64,000 bases of DNA from UBA1479 sp963976055 (lineage in GTDB: Bacteria > Pseudomonadota > Alphaproteobacteria > Rhodospirillales > Casp-alpha2). The stretch covers positions 1-64,000 of the forward strand of contig CAXBJB010000006.1 of the NCBI GenBank assembly GCA_963976055.1, read 5' to 3'. The position numbers and the translations under genes are program-made. Under the pieces are notes generated by a model. That model had not been told where the DNA came from and made no database searches. It worked only from the letters and a program-made list of their open reading frames with translations. How positions within the stretch are numbered: position 1 is the stretch's first letter; every line of letters begins with the position of its first letter. Below are positions 36,047-44,737 of this stretch, one piece after another.

Positions 36047-36077
36047 TGATTCCCGTATGTCGTTGGTCGGCGGCAGC

Positions 36078-36605
36078 TCAGGTGCCGGCGCGGCGTTCCT
36101 CGGTGATCGGCTCGCTCGCCTGGCGTCGGTCGGGGCCGATGTAGGTGCCGGCGGCGACCTTCGGTTTGTGCTGGGCGGCGATGGCCGAGACGATGCGGCG
36201 CAGCAGGGCATCCGCCGTCACCGGCTTGATCAGAATTTCGTTCACGCCCGCGTTCATGGCGCGGGAAATCTTCATGCGGTCGACCGAGGCCATGGTCATG
36301 ATGATCGGCAGGTTGGGGGCCGGGCTGCCTTCGGCGCGGCGCAGAAAGGCAGTCAATTCAAACCCCGGAATGGCCTTCAGGTCCCAATCGATGATGGCTA
36401 GGTGCGGCTCCTGGGTGCGGACGAGGCCAAGCGCCTCGGCCCCGTCGCGGGCTAGGTGCATGTCGCGCACGCCAAGTTGGGCGAGGGTGCGGCGCGTCTG
36501 GTGCAGGAAAAAATCCTGACTGTCGCCGACGACCACTGAAAGCCGTGCGAACCGTTCGTTTTGCGGGCTTCCTGGTCGGAGCCGCGTGTTCGAGATAATT
36601 CCCAT
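36078..36605 (-). CDS. Response regulator with GPDRR tail
   Basis: A 175-residue single receiver. The acidic pair in SVVVGDSQDF is reduced to one clear Asp (G-D), the phospho-acceptor Asp is in LAIIDWDLK, and the Lys is in EILIKPV. The C-terminal tail YIGPDRRQASE matches the GPDRR tail of the receiver at 3452. There is no output domain. The start is uncertain; codons 1-20 are weakly conserved. It follows the tRNA terminator in convergent orientation. A partner kinase is not adjacent. Confidence 0.8.
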   Translation of the reverse strand: MGIISNTRLRPGSPQNERFARLSVVVGDSQDFFLHQTRRTLAQLGVRDMHLARDGAEALGLVRTQEPHLAIIDWDLKAIPGFELTAFLRRAEGSPAPNLPIIMTMASVDRMKISRAMNAGVNEILIKPVTADALLRRIVSAIAAQHKPKVAAGTYIGPDRRQASEPITEERRAGT

Positions 36606-36730
36606 GGACCTGTTCTCCTGTCCGCGTTTCGGCCCCCTTCTGGGACCACTTCGCAGAGGATAGAGCGCCAGGAATTACCAACTGGTTAAAAAGCCTTAAG
36701 GTTTGCGCTGAAAGCCCCGGCCGAGGCGGG

Positions 36731-36928
36731 TTAGAGAACGCAATGCTTGGCGAAATTTCCGGTCTCGTTGGCGGTCCAGTCGCCCTTGGGCTTGCTCTTC
36801 AGGTCTTCGCACCATTCCTTGCTGCCGACTTCGGGGCTGCAGGCCGTGAAAACGCTGACCGCAAGGACGGCGGCGGCAGCGGCGAGAGGAAGGCGGCGGA
36901 GAATCGAGGAAACCGGGCTCATGGACAT
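36731..36928 (-). CDS. DUF3012-type small lipoprotein
   Basis: A 65-residue lipoprotein. The signal peptide ends in the lipobox SVFTACSPE, and the mature part SKEWCEDLKSKPKGDWTANE, then FAKHCVL, matches the DUF3012 pattern with two further Cys that can form a disulfide. Function is unknown; the family is widespread in marine proteobacteria as an outer-membrane lipoprotein. It is divergent from mnmC. Confidence 0.85.
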   Translation of the reverse strand: MSMSPVSSILRRLPLAAAAAVLAVSVFTACSPEVGSKEWCEDLKSKPKGDWTANETGNFAKHCVL

Positions 36929-37021
36929 GCTCCTTGGATGGCCGTTTCAGTCTGATATTTATCCGCGGCACGGGCCCGGAAATCAACGCCCGCGTGGCGC
37001 AGGGCTGTTATAGAAAAGGCC

Positions 37022-38983
37022 ATGACACAGGACCGTTCCGCTAAAAGCCCCCTTGCTTTGGGAACCGCCCGGCTCGATTGGCGGGACGGCGTGCCGTGTT
37101 CCGCCGATTTCGGGGATATTTATTTCTCGCCCAAGGGCGGCCTGGACGAGGCGCGCCATGTCTTCCTGGACGGCATCGGGGGGGCCGGGGTCTGGCAGGG
37201 ACGGCCCCGGTTTACGGTCGGCGAACTGGGGTTCGGCACGGGGTTGAACGTGCTGGCCCTGTGGAATTCCTGGCGGCGCACGGCCCCGGCGGACGCGCGC
37301 CTGCATGTCGTCTCGGTCGAAGGCTTTCCCCTGGAGCCGGTCGATCTGGCGGACGCCCATGCGGGGTTTCCCGAACTGGCCCCCCTGGCGGCGGAACTGC
37401 GGGCGGCCTATCCGCGCCGCGTGCCGGGGTTCCATCGTCTTCGGCTCGACGGCGGCCGGATCGCCCTGACCCTGCTGTTCGGCCCGGCCGCGGAGATGTT
37501 GGAGAAACTGGCCGCCCGGGTCGATGCCTGGTTCCTCGACGGCTTCGCGCCCCGGCGCAATCCGGCGATGTGGACCGACGCCGTGTTCCGCCAGGTCGCG
37601 CGCCTGAGCGCCCCGGGGGCCCGCGTCGCGACCTTTTCCGCCGCCGGCGCGGTGCGCCGGGGGCTGGCGGCGGCGGGGTTCGCCATGGCCAAGCGCCCGG
37701 GCTTCGCCGGCAAGCTGGAATGTCTGGCAGGCCGCTTCGACGCCGCGCTGATGGATGATGGGGGTGCCCCCTGGTATGCGGCCCCGCCCCCCCTCGGCCC
37801 CGGCGCCACGGTCGCCGTGATCGGCGGCGGCATCGCCGGGCGGGCGGCGGCGCGGGCTTTGGCCCAGGAAGGGTTCCGGCCGACCCCGTTCGACACGGGG
37901 GATCCGTCGGCACAGCCGGAACGGGTGCTGATCTCGCCCCGTCTGGCCGGCCCGGATGACGCCTACGGCCGCTTCATGGCTCAGGCGTTCCTACAGGCCG
38001 AGGGGCAGGGCGGATTGCCGCCGGCATCGGGCGCCCTGCATCTGCCGCCGGATGGGGAGGCCGCGCGTCTTCAGGATTTCGCGGCCCGCCTGGGCTGGGA
38101 CGGCGGGCTGGCCCAGACGGTGGATGGGAAAGCGGCCTCCGATCTAGCCGGCATTAAGACCCCACGCGGCGGTATGTGGTATCCGGCGGCGCGGTTTGTG
38201 TCCCCCGCCGCTGTCCTGCCGATGGAAACGCGGTCGACGCGGGTTGTTTCGCTGGCCCCCGCCGGTCCGGGCTGGTGGGTCGGTCTAAAGGACGGCGGAA
38301 CGGAAACCTTCGACGCCGTGGTCCTGGCCGCGGGGCCGTGGTCGGGGGCGCTGGTCCCCGGCGGTATTCCGGGGCTGCGCGCCAATCGGGGGCAACTCTG
38401 CCATCTGCCGGCCACGGCGGCCTCCGCGCGTTTGCGCCTGCCGGTCAGCTTCGGCGGCCATCTGACACCGCTGACCGGCGCCGGGGGCGAGGCCGTGCAC
38501 GTGCTGGGATCATCCTACCGGCGCTGGGATTTGGCGGGGCAGGGCGATGGCTGGCGCGGGCTCGACACCGGGGACATGGCTTCGGCCCTGGATGGATTGG
38601 CCGGGGTGTTTCCGGATCTGGCGGCGGCCTGGCGGACGGCACCCCTCAAGGGCTGGGCGGGCCTGCGGGCGACGACGGCGGACCATCTGCCCTTCGTGGG
38701 GCCGCTGGCCGACGTTGCCGGTTACGAGGCCGCCTACGCCGATCTGCACCACGGACGGCGGGGCGACTGGCCGACGGCCCCCTATCAGCAGAACGTCTTC
38801 GTGCTCTCGGGTCTGGGCTCGCGCGGTTATCAGACCGCCTTCCTGGGGGCGGAGGTGCTGGCGTCCCTCATGGCGGGGGCGCCCAGCCCCGTGGACCGTG
38901 AGGTCGCCACGGCCCTGCATCCGGCGCGCATGCTTATCCGCCACCTCCGGCGGCCACCCGAGAAACGGGGACGCGAGGTCTAG
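37022..38983 (+). CDS. mnmC: Bifunctional tRNA 5-methylaminomethyl-2-thiouridine enzyme MnmC
   Basis: A 653-residue fused enzyme finishing mnm5s2U34 of tRNA. The N-terminal methyltransferase domain shows FTVGELGFGTGLNVLAL and AWFLDGFAPRRNP; the C-terminal FAD-dependent oxidoreductase has the dinucleotide loop VAVIGGGIAGRAAARAL near residue 265 and VLSGLGSRGYQTAFLGAEVL near the end. Both parts are intact. The stop codons of mnmC and argE share the CTAG at 38980-38983. Confidence 0.95.
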   Translation: MTQDRSAKSPLALGTARLDWRDGVPCSADFGDIYFSPKGGLDEARHVFLDGIGGAGVWQGRPRFTVGELGFGTGLNVLALWNSWRRTAPADARLHVVSVEGFPLEPVDLADAHAGFPELAPLAAELRAAYPRRVPGFHRLRLDGGRIALTLLFGPAAEMLEKLAARVDAWFLDGFAPRRNPAMWTDAVFRQVARLSAPGARVATFSAAGAVRRGLAAAGFAMAKRPGFAGKLECLAGRFDAALMDDGGAPWYAAPPPLGPGATVAVIGGGIAGRAAARALAQEGFRPTPFDTGDPSAQPERVLISPRLAGPDDAYGRFMAQAFLQAEGQGGLPPASGALHLPPDGEAARLQDFAARLGWDGGLAQTVDGKAASDLAGIKTPRGGMWYPAARFVSPAAVLPMETRSTRVVSLAPAGPGWWVGLKDGGTETFDAVVLAAGPWSGALVPGGIPGLRANRGQLCHLPATAASARLRLPVSFGGHLTPLTGAGGEAVHVLGSSYRRWDLAGQGDGWRGLDTGDMASALDGLAGVFPDLAAAWRTAPLKGWAGLRATTADHLPFVGPLADVAGYEAAYADLHHGRRGDWPTAPYQQNVFVLSGLGSRGYQTAFLGAEVLASLMAGAPSPVDREVATALHPARMLIRHLRRPPEKRGREV

Positions 38984-40140
38984 CTTGCGCAGACCTTGTC
39001 GGCCAGACGGGCCATGAAGCCTTCGCCCTTGGCGACCTGATCCAGGGTGATGAATTCGTTGGGTTTGTGGGCCTCGTTGATCGACCCCGGGCCGATGATG
39101 ACGCAGGGCACCCCGGCGGACTGCTGGAACAGGCCGGCTTCCGTGCCGAAGGCGACGGCGGCATGGTCGTTGCGCCCGGCCAGTTGCTTGGCCAGGGTCA
39201 CGACCTCTTCCGTGGGATCGGTGTCGAGGGCGGGAATGCCCGACAATTCCTCGACCTCGATGCCTGTTTCCGGCGAATGGGCCTTCATCTCGGCCTCCAG
39301 TTCGTGGACCACGGCCATGATTTCGGCCTGAAGGGCGTCCGGGTCGTGCTTAGGCAGGTGACGGAATTCGAAATCCATGCGGCAATGGCCGGGTACGATG
39401 TTCAATTGCTCGCCGCCCTTCATGACGCCCGTGTGCACGGTGGTATAGGCGACGTCGTACAACTCGTCGAACGGGCCGTCGCCGGCGATGCGGTCGGCCA
39501 TGCCGCGCAGGAACACGGCCAGACGGGCGGCGTAGTCGATGGCGTTCACACCCATCGGCGTCAGCGACGAATGCGCCTCCTTGCCCTTGAAGATGGCGCG
39601 GAAGCTGCGCTTGCCCTTGTGGCCGACGCAGACCTGCATGCTGGTCGGCTCGCCGATGATGCCCATGACGGGGCGGATCGGCTGTTCGTTCATCATCTTG
39701 ATCAGTGAGCGCACGCCGATGCAGCCGACTTCCTCATCATGGGAGAATGCCAGATGAATGGGCGTGGCCAGGCCGCGCTTGAGGAACTCGGGCACATAGG
39801 CCAGGGCGATGGCGATGAAGCTTTTCATGTCCGACGTGCCGCGCCCGTACAGCTTGCCGTCCTTTTCCGTGACCGTGAACGGGTCGGTGGCCCAATCCTG
39901 GCCGTCCACGGGCACCACGTCCGTATGGCCGGACAGCATGATCCCGCCCCGGTCGGTCGGCCCCAGGGTGGCGTAAAGATTGGCCTTGGTGCCGGTGGCG
40001 TCGGGCACCAGCTGGCTCGCGACGCCGTGGTCCTTCAGGTAGTCCTGAACGAAGGCCATGAGTTCCAGGTTTGAATAATGGCTGGTGGTGTCGAAGCCCA
40101 CGAGTTTTTCGATGAGCGGACGGCTGCGAAGGTCGGTCAT
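38980..40140 (-). CDS. argE: Acetylornithine deacetylase
   Basis: A 386-residue M20-family metallopeptidase of arginine biosynthesis, converting N-acetylornithine to ornithine. Metal ligands are in MLSGHTDVVPVDGQDW, SHDEEVGCIG (general base Glu), IGEPT and, near the C-terminus, GPGSINEAHKPNEF with the last His. Dimerisation segment GVNAIDYAARL is present. An ArgE-type call is favoured over DapE by GKLYGRGTSDMKSF and overall length. It overlaps mnmC at the stop codons. Confidence 0.9.
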   Translation of the reverse strand: MTDLRSRPLIEKLVGFDTTSHYSNLELMAFVQDYLKDHGVASQLVPDATGTKANLYATLGPTDRGGIMLSGHTDVVPVDGQDWATDPFTVTEKDGKLYGRGTSDMKSFIAIALAYVPEFLKRGLATPIHLAFSHDEEVGCIGVRSLIKMMNEQPIRPVMGIIGEPTSMQVCVGHKGKRSFRAIFKGKEAHSSLTPMGVNAIDYAARLAVFLRGMADRIAGDGPFDELYDVAYTTVHTGVMKGGEQLNIVPGHCRMDFEFRHLPKHDPDALQAEIMAVVHELEAEMKAHSPETGIEVEELSGIPALDTDPTEEVVTLAKQLAGRNDHAAVAFGTEAGLFQQSAGVPCVIIGPGSINEAHKPNEFITLDQVAKGEGFMARLADKVCAS

Positions 40141-40205
40141 AGGGTTATGGGTCTGTATCTATTGTCGGGAATATGCGCACAAAATCGGCGCTTCCGTGGC
40201 CAAGG

Positions 40206-41552
40206 TCAAGGACCGTCGCCGGAACCGTCGGGCCGGGGGCCGACACCGACTCGGCGCGCCAGCTTCGGCAGCATCAGGCCCATGGTCACGCCGCGTAGGC
40301 TCATGAACAGGGCGAAGGCCGCCCACAGGCCGTGATTGCCCCAGGTTGCCGTGACGAAGGGCACGGCGGCGGCGAACACGGCGAAGGAAATCGCCATGCT
40401 GTTGCGCATTTCGCGGGTCCAGGTGGCGCCGATGAAGATGCCGTCGAACTGAAAGCTCCATACCGCGATGACCGGCAGTGCCACCATCCAGGGCAGGTAG
40501 GCATAAGCCGTTTCGCGGACCCCCGACACGGTCGACAGCGTGTCGATGATGGCATAACCGAACAGCCAATAGGCGACCATGAACAGCAGCGCGAACATCA
40601 CGCCCCAGCCGGTCGTGATCTTCACCGCCTGGCGGAACAGGGTGCGGTCGTGCGCACCCACAGCCTGGCCGACCATGGCCTCGGCCGCATTGGCGAATCC
40701 GTCAAGCGCATAGGAGGTGAACATGGAGAATTGCAGCAGCAATGCGTTGGCGGCCAGCACCTCGTCGCCCATCCGTGTGCCGGCCGATGTGAACACGACG
40801 AAGGCCGCCTGCAGGCACATGGAGCGGATGAAGATGTCGCGGTTGACGCCCAGCATGCGGCGGATGCGCGAGGTGTCGCGGATGCGCTCCCAGCGCCAGC
40901 GCCCGCCCAGTTTGGCCAGTTGGCGGACGGCCAGCCACAGGCCCAGCGCCCCGGCCGAATATTCGGAAATGATCGTGGCCCAGGCGACGCCGTCCACACC
41001 CCAGCCGAGTCCCAGCACGAACCACACGTCGAGCACGATGTTGAGCCCGTTGAGGAAGACCTGGGAGATCAGGGCGGCGCGCATGTTCTGCACGCCGAAG
41101 AACCAGCCCAGCAGCGCGAAATTGAGCAACGCCGCCGGCGCCCCCCAGATGCGGATCTGGAAATAGCTTTCCGTCAGTGGCCAGACGGCGTCGCTTGCCC
41201 CCATCAGCCAGTGCGAGACGCCCAAGATCGGCAGTTGCAGGGCGACCAAGCCGAGGCCCAGGGCCGTGGACAGCAGGCAAGCCCGCGCCAGCCAGGAGCG
41301 CATCTGGTCCGCGTCCCCGGCCCCGAAGGATTGCGCCGTCAGGCCGGTCGTGCCCATGCGCAAGAAGTTCAGGGACGAATAGATCACGTTCATGATGACG
41401 GCGCCGATGGCGACCGCCCCCATGTATTCGGCGCCCGGCAGGCGGCCGACCACGGCGGTGTCGACCAGGCCCAGGAACGGTACGGTGACGTTGGTCGCGA
41501 TGATCGGCAGGGCGAGCGCCCAGACGCGGCGATTGAAGCTGGTTTGGTTCAT
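40206..41552 (-). CDS. MATE-family multidrug/cation antiporter
   Basis: A 448-residue polytopic protein with about twelve hydrophobic segments. The start WALALPIIATNVTVPFLGLVDTAVVGRL and the middle repeat GFANAAEAMVGQAVGAHD are MATE (DinF-like subgroup) signatures. It exports organic cations or other toxic compounds in exchange for Na+ or H+. The substrate is unknown. A cyclic-nucleotide-binding-domain gene begins upstream and ends 36 bases before it, probably co-transcribed. Confidence 0.92.
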   Translation of the reverse strand: MNQTSFNRRVWALALPIIATNVTVPFLGLVDTAVVGRLPGAEYMGAVAIGAVIMNVIYSSLNFLRMGTTGLTAQSFGAGDADQMRSWLARACLLSTALGLGLVALQLPILGVSHWLMGASDAVWPLTESYFQIRIWGAPAALLNFALLGWFFGVQNMRAALISQVFLNGLNIVLDVWFVLGLGWGVDGVAWATIISEYSAGALGLWLAVRQLAKLGGRWRWERIRDTSRIRRMLGVNRDIFIRSMCLQAAFVVFTSAGTRMGDEVLAANALLLQFSMFTSYALDGFANAAEAMVGQAVGAHDRTLFRQAVKITTGWGVMFALLFMVAYWLFGYAIIDTLSTVSGVRETAYAYLPWMVALPVIAVWSFQFDGIFIGATWTREMRNSMAISFAVFAAAVPFVTATWGNHGLWAAFALFMSLRGVTMGLMLPKLARRVGVGPRPDGSGDGP

Positions 41553-41587
41553 CGGAGGGCGGGCGGCGGGGGCCGGCGGGGGGCCGG

Positions 41588-42031
41588 TCAGCCCGTCGCG
41601 GCCGGGCCCGGGTCGGCCCTGAGGTTGGTTGCGCGCAGACGCCGGGACAGGTGCAGCAGCAGGTCCTTGTACAGCCGCCCGGCAAAGGCCGAATTTCCCG
41701 ACATCAGGGCATCAATGGCATTGCGAGGAATGGTCAGGACTTCGGTGTCGCCGTCGGCGATCAGGGTGGCGCTGGCGCCCTGGCCGTCGACGAACGACAT
41801 CTCGCCGACCACGTCGCCGGGGCCCAGCGGGCCGACGAATTCGCTCAAATGCCCGCCTTCGAACACATGGGTCACGCGCAGCATCCCGCGCGCCACCACC
41901 ATCAGGTTTTCGACCCGGTCGCCCTGGCCGATCACCGTGTCGCCGCTGCCATAGGTATGGCCGACCGCGACCTGCATCAGGGTCTCGCGCTCGTCATCGG
42001 TAAGATTTCGGAAGGAGTGTTCCAGGGCCAT
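41588..42031 (-). CDS. Cyclic-nucleotide-binding domain protein
   Basis: A 147-residue single-domain protein of the CRP cNMP-binding fold. Visible are SGDTVIGQGDRVENLMVVARG and GPGDVVGEMSFVDGQGASATLIADGDTEVLTI, the phosphate-binding cassette region. A DNA-binding helix-turn-helix is absent, so it is a sensory adaptor or part of a larger complex. The ATG at 42031 is chosen; a TTG at 42097 gives a longer frame without support. It sits upstream of the MATE transporter gene. Confidence 0.82.
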   Translation of the reverse strand: MALEHSFRNLTDDERETLMQVAVGHTYGSGDTVIGQGDRVENLMVVARGMLRVTHVFEGGHLSEFVGPLGPGDVVGEMSFVDGQGASATLIADGDTEVLTIPRNAIDALMSGNSAFAGRLYKDLLLHLSRRLRATNLRADPGPAATG

Positions 42032-42130
42032 GAAATTCTGCCTTGCCCCTTGGGGGCGTAATCGGATCAGGGAACCTAGCAGATGTTTCGCCGTCAAGGT
42101 AAGGCCCGGACGGCGTAGACATGAAATTCT

Positions 42131-42937
42131 TCAAGGCCGCGCGGGGAAAGCCACGCCGATCCAATTCCGAAGCAATTCGCCTGGCGTGGCGCTCAGGGCC
42201 GCCGCCGCGGCGTTGGCGTGGGAGATCACGCCCGTTTCCCAGGCCGAGGCGGCGTCGCCGATCCGTGCCGACATATGGGCGACGGTCACCGCCGGGATGG
42301 CGCGGACGTCGAGGGCAGGCAGGCGGGAGATGCCTGCATCTTCGATACCGCCGCCGGCGTCGTTGAAAACAGCCAGGGCGGTAACCGTTTTCAAGGCGCG
42401 GGCGGGGTCGCCGCCTACCAGCCCGCCGTGGGAGCCGGTGATGACGATCCGGCCGATATCCTCGGCCCCGACCAGAGACGCCGAGTCGGCGAGCACCACA
42501 TCGGTGCCGCCGTCCCGGGCGATGACGCGGCGGCCTTCGTCGACCGGGGGCAAGCCGGCGGTCGGCATGCTCGCCTGGGCCAGACGTTCGGCGGCCTCGG
42601 CGCAAGCCATGCCGGTGGTGATGTTCAGATCAGCGGCGGCGGCGTTCACGGTGGAGATGACGCCCCGTGCCAGCATGTCGTCGGCATCGCCGATGCGGGC
42701 CGACAGGTGGGACACGGCGGCGGCGGCCATGCCGATCTGATTAAGGGCATGAATGCCGGCAACCCCAGCACCGTCCAACCCATCCCCGGCGTCGTTCAGA
42801 ACGGCGGCCCGGAGGCCCGCCTTGGCCGCCAGATAGCCGGGATACAGCCCGCCGTGGGAGCCCGACACGACGACGCGCCCGCGATGGCGCGCATTGGCGT
42901 CGGTGATGGAAGGAAGCAGGAGAGGTTCGTCGCGCAT
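42131..42937 (-). CDS. Internally duplicated SGSHGG protein, function unknown
   Basis: A 268-residue protein made of two copies of one roughly 95-residue unit. Each has a [ST]GSHGGL turn, a VFNDAGxGI or VLNDAGDGL segment, a VSHLSARIGDA/VAHMSARIGDA segment and a RGVISTVNAAAA/TGVISHANAAAA segment. The unit resembles a small family of uncharacterised alphaproteobacterial proteins that I recall mainly as single copies. The repeated Ser/His/Asp residues could form an active site, but no reaction is known. No signal peptide is visible. Confidence 0.7.
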   Translation of the reverse strand: MRDEPLLLPSITDANARHRGRVVVSGSHGGLYPGYLAAKAGLRAAVLNDAGDGLDGAGVAGIHALNQIGMAAAAVSHLSARIGDADDMLARGVISTVNAAAADLNITTGMACAEAAERLAQASMPTAGLPPVDEGRRVIARDGGTDVVLADSASLVGAEDIGRIVITGSHGGLVGGDPARALKTVTALAVFNDAGGGIEDAGISRLPALDVRAIPAVTVAHMSARIGDAASAWETGVISHANAAAAALSATPGELLRNWIGVAFPARP

Positions 42938-42952
42938 GGCGGGGAGTTCACC

Positions 42953-43366
42953 TCAGCGCCGGGCGATGCGCCCGTACAGCCACATGCCTGCCGTCATGGC
43001 GGCGAGGAAGCCGACGGCCTTGCCATCCCCCGTGCCGAGGGCGGCCAGGGCCGGTCCCGGGCAGAAGCCGACGAGGCCCCAGCCGACTCCGAACAGCACG
43101 GCGCCCAGGATCAGGCGTCCGTCCAGGCGGCCGGGCGGGGGTAGGTGGCTTTTGCTGTCGAGGACGGGTGCCCCCAGGCGGCGGACCAGCCAGTGTCCGG
43201 GCACGGAAACGGCGAGAGCGCCGGCCAGGACGAACGCGAGGGTCGGGTCCCAGGTGCCCGTGACATCGAGAAAGCCCAGCACACGGGCCGGGTTGACCAT
43301 CTGGGAGACGATCAGACCGGCGCCGAACAGGGCCCCCGAAACCAGACTGACGAGCAGGCGCGCCAT
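42953..43366 (-). CDS. YeeE/YedE-type membrane protein, second half
   Basis: A 137-residue membrane protein with about four hydrophobic segments, like the DUF6691 half-size members that pair with YeeE/YedE-type permeases. LVGFCPGPALAALGTGDGKA and a GAGLIVSQMVNPARVLGFLDVTGTWDP are the recognisable pattern. The partner half starts at 43791 and ends six bases upstream on the same strand. YeeE relatives transport thiosulfate or other sulfur species; the half-and-half arrangement suggests a heterodimer. Confidence 0.85.
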   Translation of the reverse strand: MARLLVSLVSGALFGAGLIVSQMVNPARVLGFLDVTGTWDPTLAFVLAGALAVSVPGHWLVRRLGAPVLDSKSHLPPPGRLDGRLILGAVLFGVGWGLVGFCPGPALAALGTGDGKAVGFLAAMTAGMWLYGRIARR

Positions 43367-43371
43367 GTCCC

Positions 43372-43791
43372 TCAGCCCCCGATAAGATGGCGGGTGACGA
43401 ACACGGTCGCCACGGCCACGGCGATATAAACCGCTGTCGCGGCGATGGACCGGATGGAACCCCGCGCCATGCCGCAGACGCCATGGCCGCTGGTGCAGCC
43501 GCTGCCGAGCCGCGTGCCGACACCGACCAGCAGGCCGCCCGCGATCAGGACCGGCCAGTCGGCTGCGATGTCGACCGCGGGGGACACCAGCTTCAGACCG
43601 AGAAATCCGGCCCCCACCAGGCCCGCGACGAAGGCGGCGCGCCAGGCCAGGTTGGCGCGTTCGCCGTCGAGCAGGCCGCCCAGGATGCCGCTGATGCCCG
43701 CGACCCGGCCGTTGAACAGGGCCAGAACCACCGCACCCAGGCCGATAAGGGCGCCGCCGGCAAGGGCGGAAATGGGGTCAAAAGGGGTCAT
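43372..43791 (-). CDS. YeeE/YedE-type membrane protein, first half
   Basis: A 139-residue membrane protein. GRVAGISGILGG and the Cys-containing turn RLGSGCTSGHGVCGMARGS are the YeeE/YedE signatures; in thiosulfate permeases such Cys guide the sulfur substrate. The ATG at 43791 follows GGGG; an upstream extension to 43830 is not part of the family. With the gene at 42953 it forms a sulfur-import or thiol-handling membrane pair. No sulfurtransferase gene is adjacent. Confidence 0.86.
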   Translation of the reverse strand: MTPFDPISALAGGALIGLGAVVLALFNGRVAGISGILGGLLDGERANLAWRAAFVAGLVGAGFLGLKLVSPAVDIAADWPVLIAGGLLVGVGTRLGSGCTSGHGVCGMARGSIRSIAATAVYIAVAVATVFVTRHLIGG

Positions 43792-43845
43792 GGGACATGG
43801 TTTATCACGGCTGTTCGCGGCAAGACACATTCAAATATATGAATG

Positions 43846-44676
43846 TCATTTTAGGGCTCGGACGCGGGTCTCGCGGTGCCAGATGTACAGGCCCGTGGCG
43901 ATGACGATGCCTGCCCCCAACACCGTGCTCAGGTCGGGCAGGACGTTCCAGATCAATAGGTCGAACAGCACGGCCCAGCAGATCGCCGTGTATTCGAAGG
44001 GGGTGACCACGGCGGCCGGCGCGAACTTCATGGCGAAAGTCATGAGAATTTGACCCAATCCGCCGACCAGCCCGGCGCAGATAAAGAAGATCAGATGTTC
44101 GGTCGTCGGCGTGACCCAGACGAAGGGCAGGATCAACAGCGACACGGCGACGCCGGTGATCATGTAATAGAACACGATCAGATAGGGCGTTTCCGTGGCC
44201 GACAGCTGCTTGATCAAAATCAGGCTGGCGGCCCAGCACAGGGTCCCGAACAGGGCATAGAGGGCCCCGACCTGAAAATCCCCCGTGGGGTCGAGGGCGA
44301 TCATCACGCCGGCGAAGCCGATGGCGATGGCGATCCAGCGGCGCAGGCCGACTTTTTCCCCGAGAAACGGAATGGCCAGCAGGGTCGTGAAGATGGGCAC
44401 CGACATGGCGATCGACATGCCGTCGCTCATGGGGATCATCGAATAGGCGTAATAGAAGCTGGCGTTGCCGGCGACCCCGAACAGGGCGCGCACGAAATGG
44501 CCCAAGGGCCGCGCGGTGCGGAACGAGGTCGGCCCGGCGGCGTAGAATATCAGCGGCACCACCATGACCATGGCGATGGCGTTGCGGAAGAACACGGCCT
44601 GAAACGGCGAATACTCGGGGCCCGCCAGCTTGACGAACATCTGCATGGCCGCCAGCGCCCCGACCGACCCCGCCAT
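43846..44676 (-). CDS. EamA-family (DMT) transporter
   Basis: Predicted 276 residues with nine to ten hydrophobic segments in two EamA repeats (FRNAIAMVMVVPLIFY and later TPFEYTAICWAVLFDLLIW). The substrate is unknown; relatives export amino acids or nucleobases. The ATG at 44676 lies inside the first expected membrane helix, and the frame upstream (LALGILCMAGS) still reads like the start of that helix, yet no ATG, GTG or TTG occurs there before the etfA stop. The true start may be a rare codon overlapping the end of etfA. Confidence 0.85.
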   Translation of the reverse strand: MAGSVGALAAMQMFVKLAGPEYSPFQAVFFRNAIAMVMVVPLIFYAAGPTSFRTARPLGHFVRALFGVAGNASFYYAYSMIPMSDGMSIAMSVPIFTTLLAIPFLGEKVGLRRWIAIAIGFAGVMIALDPTGDFQVGALYALFGTLCWAASLILIKQLSATETPYLIVFYYMITGVAVSLLILPFVWVTPTTEHLIFFICAGLVGGLGQILMTFAMKFAPAAVVTPFEYTAICWAVLFDLLIWNVLPDLSTVLGAGIVIATGLYIWHRETRVRALK

Positions 44677-44737
44677 GCACAGGATGCCCAGCGCCAGGGA
44701 GCGCCGGGACGTGTCGGTCGAGGGAGGTTGGCCAGCG

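Noticed and set aside
36078..36605. Degenerate or inactive receiver
   Set aside because: The acidic pocket looks reduced at one place, but the phospho-acceptor Asp and Lys are present and the receiver is of normal length.
40332..41954. 540-codon plus-strand frame opposite the MATE gene
   Set aside because: Shadow of a membrane protein gene; its product is all Gln/His/Gly/Asp.
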